From a bacterium (GTDB taxonomy: Bacteria; Pseudomonadota; Gammaproteobacteria; Berkiellales; Berkiellaceae): a stretch of 11,198 nucleotides of DNA. Shown one piece after another: positions 7,000 to 11,198 of the stretch (the first letter of the stretch is position 1; the number at the start of each line of letters is the position of its first letter). The position numbers and the translations under genes are program-made. The stretch is from assembly GCA_009927065.1 (NCBI GenBank), contig RFNU01000082.1:1-11198 (forward strand), given 5' to 3'. The notes under the pieces are model-generated. The model searched no databases. It worked only from the letters and a program-made list of their open reading frames with translations, and had not been told where the DNA came from.

Positions 7000-7067
7000 A
7001 ATTTCTGCGAGTCTAGAAAAAGGGATAGCTCCAGCATGGTGCTGCCTTAATACTCACAACCTCCTTT
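6996..7067 (-). promoter_or_regulatory. pssA leader with perfect anti-SD match and two tiny ORFs
   Basis: AAAGGAGGT (7059-7067) is a 9-nt exact complement of the conserved 16S rRNA 3' end. Two nt downstream a GTG (7057) opens a 14-codon frame (MSIKAAPCWSYPFF) ending at 7013. A second frame starts at ATG 7037 with AAGG 7 nt upstream, encodes MLELSLFLDSQKL and stops at 6996, its TGA overlapping the pssA ATG. A small hairpin (CAGCA-CCA-TGCTG, 7032-7044) can cover that internal ATG. Either tiny ORF may be chance; the TGA/ATG overlap and the missing pssA ribosome binding site make coupling plausible. TATAAA at 7065-7070 could be a -10 box, but then the anti-SD match would lie at the transcript start. 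Confidence 0.35.
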
Positions 7068-7081
7068 ATAGTAGCTTATTG

Positions 7082-7111
7082 AAAAAAATAAAACACGCTA
7101 ACTTGTTTTAT
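7082..7111 (-). terminator. Intrinsic terminator of the large protease gene
   Basis: ATAAAACAAG-TTAG-CGTGTTTTAT (7088-7111) pairs over 10 positions with one mismatch and is followed on the minus-strand transcript by seven U. It lies 73 nt after the stop codon. A second hairpin, CAATGATG/CATCATTG (7139-7171), lies between the stop codon and this terminator. Confidence 0.7.
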
Positions 7112-7183
7112 AAATAGTGAGATCATGTCAATACAGTACAATGATGCCCATTTTAAAGATAGACATCATTGATAATAGAAAGA

Positions 7184-10100
7184 TTAAATCTCCCTTTTTC
7201 TTTTTCGGGTTACGTATTGCTGTTCTCTTTGAGGCATATCTTCTATGACATTATCATGATCTGCAGAAACATTCTTCTTAAACGCTAAAGGTAATGATTT
7301 TTTTATATGATCATGATGATTGCTTGAAGGTTCGATTTTTTTGTGAGAGATTGCTGAGCTTGAAGAGGTATTGTCCCATAAAAGTGCTCTTTGACGTGAA
7401 GCGATCGATCCTATTTGAGACAATAACATGGGATCAAGCCTAAAATCTTGTGCTTCATCTTCATCAGAAGCAATTAAATCAGTAAGATCAGAATCATCTT
7501 CTGATTCAGAGGATGATTGATTTGATGATTGCACACCTTCTTCTTGTTCATCTGTTTCTGGATCAGAGGAGTCATCATCGCTACATTGATCGAAGGCGGT
7601 TGCGGCTTCAGCCCCCTCTTTTAAAAAGATCTCACGATAAGTTGAGGGATGCTTAAAATTAGGCATAATCGTATCTCTTAAAAAGTAGTCATGTATATTT
7701 TCATCTAAAAGATCGTCTGAAACGAGTTGAGCAATATCGTGTTTTTTACACATTTTTAGAGTTTGACGCTCATCAAATTTAATAATATGTAAGACTTGAT
7801 CATTAAACATAATCACCTCAAACAGAGTTCCTGGCGTGATACTTCCTAATACCTGCAGAAGTTGCGGCATATTTTTAATATCTACTCCATGAACTCTTTT
7901 AATAATATTACGCTCAGCACTTTCATAACCTTCAGTGAATTCACTGATTAATATATTGGATATGTAAATAATTTCTTCATTTTTTTCTGATTTGAAACTG
8001 GAGTGTATCAAACGCCCTTTGTAAACCTCACTTTCTATAAAGTCAACATTATTTTTAGAAACAGGTGCAAAAACAAGCCCAGATTCAATTGCATATGTAG
8101 GCTTTCTGTTGTAACGAGTTGGTGAAACATGAAAAACATCGCTAAATTTATTTGATAATTTGAAGGATAAATCTAAAGGCTGGCCTTTTCTTAAAACACG
8201 AAGGTTCAGCCTTTGATCTAAAGACATCATTTGTACTTCATGAGTCATGTTAACATGTGCACGCCAAGGATAATCAATAGTCCCGTCACTGTTGACTTTC
8301 TTGCTATTAAGACCAATGAGGATATCTTCTTTTTTAAGGACCCCTTTACCAGAAAACAAAGGAGGAATTCTTGTAACTAACACTCCGGCATCTCTATACT
8401 CATTGACTAATCCTAAAGCCTGCTTCTGAGTTTTATTTTCAATCGATTGATATTCTATTGGAAAATCAGGAAATCCTCTTAAGATAGGGTCTTTTAAGCG
8501 ATCTGCTAGAAAATGTTTCAGAATGACGTTAGGAATAATATAACCCAAACCTTCGCCACCACTCATTCCTTGGAAAGCAACGCCGATAATTTTATTATTA
8601 TGAAAAACTGGTCCGCCACTATTACCGGGATTAATCGCAGCATCAACTTGAAATTGCAGAAGCTCTTGGCCACGATGAACATAATGATCAACTTCTATAC
8701 GAGATATCTTTCCAAAAGTCTCACAAAGTTCTTCTCCACCTAAAGGATATCCTTTAACAGAAATATCTGTTCCTGGAGATAAATACAGCTCCTCAGATAA
8801 CACTAAAGGATCGATGTTTTGAAAAAAAGCAGGATCTTTAGGTTTAATAATGGCTAAATCAGCCTCGGCGCAGATATATTCAACATAGGCTTGATATTTC
8901 TCATGATTACCAGTGCTGAAAAGTTGGATATGGCTTGCATCATCAACAACATGCGCATTAGTAACAATAATTTTTTCATCATTATGCATGATCACAAACC
9001 CAGATCCATTCCATCGAGTTTGAGCCGCTGAACTGTAAGGAATATCGTAGTCATACTCTAAACCAGTCACCTTTATTTTTATAATTGAATGAGCCATTGC
9101 ATCTGTGATAACAGAAGCTGAATGATGAGATGGAAAAATTTCTGATGATGAAGAATGGGCTTGTTGAGCCGATCTTCCTGTGAAAGACTGTAAATCTTCA
9201 CTCTCATCATCAACGATTCTACGTCCATGTTGTTTCATAAAAACCTCTTTGTTTTTTTGGGGGTCTGCACAGTTAACTGTTTCACTTTGAGTTAAAGGTA
9301 AAGCGAAAGGATGAGCAAGAGATCCTGCGTGAGCATTATCAAAGGCTTGATTAAAATACTTTTGGAGGCCTGCGTCAATAAAATAAGGAGTTTTGTTGGA
9401 AGGCATGGTAACAATCTCCTGCTCACAAGACGTACTTTTTTTAGAAAACCCTGAAGAAACTTCAATAGGATTTAAAGCCATTTCTCCATTAAGAATTCTT
9501 GCTATAAAAAGAGCGCCGTAAGCAACATCACATTTTTTTCTATAGGGGGTAGGTGCAAATGGATTAATGGATTGAAATGTTTTTACTAAACGGCCATTAA
9601 ATTTCATGACTGTTTCATAATTAATATGTTTAACAATATCAGTATCTAATATCATTTCAAAATAAGGCGTTATTGACATCTCTATATTAGCCAATTGACG
9701 TTTATGAGCATGTTGGCCAAGCCATTGTAAGATATATTCGCTGACCATCATTTCGGTGTTAGCCCATTTAGGTGCTGCCCCTAAATTAGCTCTCACTTGA
9801 GGGTTGAATGATTGTGGCGTTAATCCAAAACCATAAAGATGAAGCCATTCAGTACGTTTACAACTTAAAAAAGGATCTTTTAAAGGAGCCTCAATACTTT
9901 CTTTTATCATTTTTTTAACTTGAGGTTCTAACGCCTCGTGGTATTGATCTAAAAAATCAGAGTAAGCATTAACAGCACTGCCTTTCATCACACCATTTTG
10001 ATCAGGTTTCCTTCTTTTGAATTCTTTGCGAAAGGCAATACTTGGTGGATCAATGTTAAGAGAGCGACCACCTTTAACAACGGTAGCTGATTCTTTAAAA

Positions 10101-10729
10101 TCTTTAACAAGATCTTTTCTTTCATGTTTATCTTCAGGTACTATAAAAATAGATTCTGGTTTTTTAGATCCACGATAGACAAAAGAATTATTTGGTTGGG
10201 GTGAAAAACTGATCAGTTCTGCATAGGTGCTACCATATTCGGGTGTTTGGATATAAAGATCAAGAGATTTTCGACCAATATAACGAGACCCTCCTGGTGA
10301 GGTGCAGCGATGCCTGACTACTCCGCTTGCATGAGTTTCTACCACTGTTGCAATTGGCCTAAATTCAGGTACAATACATTTGAGTTTAGAGTCTACAACA
10401 GATATCACTTTACCTTCTTGATAGGGAGGTCGGTATTGATAAGCTAAAGTAGTTCCGTCAGGTTTTTTGATTAAAAGAGCAGCAGACCCCTTGTCAGGAT
10501 TGGGTAGAGTTCTATAATAAAGATCTTTCATTAATTCGTTGTAATCTTCTTCTTCGAAAGAGATTTGAGTATTTAAAGAGCTCCCGGAGTCTTCAGGTTG
10601 TTGGCATGAAGATTGCCCAGGGTTGCTATGCTGAGCAAAGCTTGACGAATAAAGACTATTGATTGATAGTTTTTTATTAGGGCGAGCGTCAACTTTCTCC
10701 TTTACAGGGATATAGACATTATTATCCAT
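7184..10729 (-). CDS. Large DEG9/HtrA-type serine protease with nuclease-like N-terminal domain and acidic, basic-ended tail
   Basis: A 1181-residue protein without signal peptide or transmembrane segment (numbering from ATG 10729). Residues 1-70 are polar and Ser/Gln-rich. About 245-395 is a candidate nuclease-like domain with EWLH (294-297), PQVRANLGA (310-318) and ANTEMMVSE (323-331). A disordered linker (500-548) leads to a trypsin-fold protease (552-745): His593 in VTNAHVV, Asp624 in EADLAII, Ser704 in INPGNSGGP, all intact. PDZ-like regions follow (772-858 and 918-985). After the catalytic site, GVAFQ...GYIIP...HFL, GFPDFPIEYQ, KEDILIGLN, SGLVFAPVS and VSDDLL resemble plant DEG9 more than bacterial DegP. 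Residues 1049-1096 are acidic and Ser-rich; the end is RKRKREI. I chose ATG 10729 (GGAG 7 nt upstream) over a TTG at 10825 without ribosome binding site. It is a monocistronic unit. Proteolysis is well supported; nuclease activity and export to a host are inference. Confidence 0.85.
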   Translation of the reverse strand: MDNNVYIPVKEKVDARPNKKLSINSLYSSSFAQHSNPGQSSCQQPEDSGSSLNTQISFEEEDYNELMKDLYYRTLPNPDKGSAALLIKKPDGTTLAYQYRPPYQEGKVISVVDSKLKCIVPEFRPIATVVETHASGVVRHRCTSPGGSRYIGRKSLDLYIQTPEYGSTYAELISFSPQPNNSFVYRGSKKPESIFIVPEDKHERKDLVKDFKESATVVKGGRSLNIDPPSIAFRKEFKRRKPDQNGVMKGSAVNAYSDFLDQYHEALEPQVKKMIKESIEAPLKDPFLSCKRTEWLHLYGFGLTPQSFNPQVRANLGAAPKWANTEMMVSEYILQWLGQHAHKRQLANIEMSITPYFEMILDTDIVKHINYETVMKFNGRLVKTFQSINPFAPTPYRKKCDVAYGALFIARILNGEMALNPIEVSSGFSKKSTSCEQEIVTMPSNKTPYFIDAGLQKYFNQAFDNAHAGSLAHPFALPLTQSETVNCADPQKNKEVFMKQHGRRIVDDESEDLQSFTGRSAQQAHSSSSEIFPSHHSASVITDAMAHSIIKIKVTGLEYDYDIPYSSAAQTRWNGSGFVIMHNDEKIIVTNAHVVDDASHIQLFSTGNHEKYQAYVEYICAEADLAIIKPKDPAFFQNIDPLVLSEELYLSPGTDISVKGYPLGGEELCETFGKISRIEVDHYVHRGQELLQFQVDAAINPGNSGGPVFHNNKIIGVAFQGMSGGEGLGYIIPNVILKHFLADRLKDPILRGFPDFPIEYQSIENKTQKQALGLVNEYRDAGVLVTRIPPLFSGKGVLKKEDILIGLNSKKVNSDGTIDYPWRAHVNMTHEVQMMSLDQRLNLRVLRKGQPLDLSFKLSNKFSDVFHVSPTRYNRKPTYAIESGLVFAPVSKNNVDFIESEVYKGRLIHSSFKSEKNEEIIYISNILISEFTEGYESAERNIIKRVHGVDIKNMPQLLQVLGSITPGTLFEVIMFNDQVLHIIKFDERQTLKMCKKHDIAQLVSDDLLDENIHDYFLRDTIMPNFKHPSTYREIFLKEGAEAATAFDQCSDDDSSDPETDEQEEGVQSSNQSSSESEDDSDLTDLIASDEDEAQDFRLDPMLLSQIGSIASRQRALLWDNTSSSSAISHKKIEPSSNHHDHIKKSLPLAFKKNVSADHDNVIEDMPQREQQYVTRKRKREI

Positions 10730-10736
10730 AACTAAG

Positions 10737-10740
10737 CTCC
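10737..10740 (-). promoter_or_regulatory. Ribosome binding site deciding the start of the large protease gene
   Basis: GGAG in the context ATGGAGCTTAGTTATG sits 7 nt before the ATG at 10729. The alternative start (TTG at 10823-10825), which would add 32 residues, has no purine-rich stretch at the right distance. Confidence 0.65.
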
Positions 10741-10805
10741 ATCTAAATTTATTTCGAGAGTTGTTTTTATATAACTGAAATGTGTTCTCCTTAAGACTGC
10801 AAATG

Positions 10806-10833
10806 AATATCCCCTTATCTTTCAATTCGTCAA
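10806..10833 (-). promoter_or_regulatory. Possible sigma70-like promoter of the large protease gene
   Basis: TTGACG (10828-10833) and GATATT (10806-10811) with a 16-nt spacer. The -35 matches consensus at five positions, the -10 at four. Transcription would start near 10800 and leave a leader of about 70 nt before the ATG at 10729. If this is right, the TTG at 10825 lies inside the promoter and cannot be the start codon. Confidence 0.35.
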
Positions 10834-10841
10834 GCCAATTT

Positions 10842-10857
10842 ATTGAGCTACCTCAAT
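10842..10857. repeat. Palindrome ATTGAG-CTAC-CTCAAT upstream of the large gene's promoter
   Basis: Perfect 6-bp arms around 4 nt, ending 8 bp before the -35 hexamer of the candidate promoter. The position fits an activator or repressor site; the regulator is unknown. Confidence 0.35.
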
Positions 10858-11198
10858 TGTCCTCTATAGGTTTTGTATAGCTTGGCTGAATTGGCAAGAA
10901 ACTTATATTTCTAAACATAATTCATAGAAATAAAATTTACCAATATATGAAATAAACAACTTAGAATCCGATCGTCATTAATAAATTTTTACTGTAGAGT
11001 GATAAAAGATAAATGATCATCAGTGATCTGCTCTTAGCAATTAGCAAGATAAAGCTATTATGCAGAAGTTTTTTGACTATGTTGAATATTTTGGTATATC
11101 CAAGATATTAATAACTCTTGCTTTATAAGATCTAAATTTCACAAGAGAAAAAATAAATTTATCACTCTTCATCTTCACTCATAGTTGTTGTCCACTAC
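10858..11198. other. AT-rich non-coding region upstream of the large protease gene
   Basis: No frame of useful length, tRNA, rRNA or mobile-element end was seen on either strand. Visible small structures are GATCA-TCAG-TGATC (11015-11028) and a tandem direct repeat of TTAGCAA (11034-11047). The last few codons at the window edge could be the end of a minus-strand gene outside the window, but there is too little sequence to tell. Confidence 0.5.

Noticed and set aside
6905..7117. Plus-strand frame across the start of pssA and its leader
   Set aside because: No ribosome binding site or family resemblance; it crosses the terminator of the large gene in reverse.
7126..7131. Perfect TTGACA -35 box upstream of pssA on the minus strand
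   Set aside because: The only good -10 (TATAAA) is 13 nt away, too close, and both lie upstream of the terminator, so this is probably chance.
8513..8743. Plus-strand frame inside the protease domain
   Set aside because: Antisense to the catalytic region, which must be conserved on the other strand.
10730..10825. TTG-initiated 32-residue N-terminal extension of the large protease protein
   Set aside because: No ribosome binding site, and overlaps a promoter candidate; ATG 10729 has a well-spaced GGAG.
11034..11047. Tandem TTAGCAA repeat, considered as iteron or DnaA-type site
   Set aside because: Only two 7-bp copies, no DnaA-box consensus and no replication gene nearby.
11175..11198. Possible last codons of another minus-strand gene at the window edge
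   Set aside because: Only seven codons are visible and other frames end equally well, so it cannot be supported.
1..11198. CRISPR array, tRNA/rRNA genes, insertion-sequence ends or prophage genes
   Set aside because: Looked for spaced direct repeats, tRNA T-loop patterns and transposase or integrase motifs; none was found.

Overview
The window looks like a piece of an AT-rich (roughly 36% G+C by eye) proteobacterial chromosome, probably from a host-associated gammaproteobacterium. Three things support this. The order acpP-fabF-mltG-tmk-holB is the one known from E. coli and relatives. The RF3 and phosphatidylserine synthase sequences carry gammaproteobacterial-type stretches (for example MEMEKQRGISITTSVMQF in RF3 and RKGIYLLPN at the PssA N-terminus). 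One large gene encodes a protein with eukaryote-like features. A Legionellales-like intracellular lineage would fit, but an alphaproteobacterial endosymbiont cannot be excluded from this sequence alone.

Every gene I can support lies on the minus strand, so transcription runs from high to low coordinates. In that order: (1) 10858-11198 is a non-coding upstream stretch, followed by a palindrome and a probable promoter. (2) 7184-10729 is one very large gene. It encodes a soluble multidomain protein with a nuclease-like N-terminal half, a DEG9/HtrA-type serine protease with PDZ-like modules, an acidic serine-rich tail and a basic, NLS-like C-terminus; it ends at a good intrinsic terminator (7082-7111). 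(3) 6268-6999 is pssA, preceded by an unusual leader with a perfect 9-nt anti-Shine-Dalgarno match and two tiny ORFs. (4) 5953-6267 is an intergenic region with a 13-bp perfect inverted repeat and a second short palindrome. (5) 5611-5952 is a small serine-rich orphan gene with its own terminator. (6) 3859-5421 is prfC (RF3), behind a good sigma70-like promoter. (7) 1-3676 is the fatty-acid/envelope/replication cluster acpP, fabF, mltG, tmk and the start of a divergent holB. fabF is separated from acpP by a stem-loop; mltG/tmk and tmk/holB overlap.

The conserved part covers fatty acid elongation (AcpP, FabF), phospholipid head-group synthesis (PssA), peptidoglycan strand release (MltG), dTTP supply (Tmk), the clamp loader (HolB) and translation termination (RF3). 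The accessory part is the large protease protein and the small serine-rich protein. The large protein has no signal peptide, its protease half resembles plant DEG9 more than periplasmic DegP, and it ends in a basic cluster after an acidic serine-rich stretch. This makes it the best candidate here for a previously undescribed host-directed (possibly nucleus-directed) effector. No tRNA, rRNA, CRISPR array, insertion sequence or phage gene was seen.
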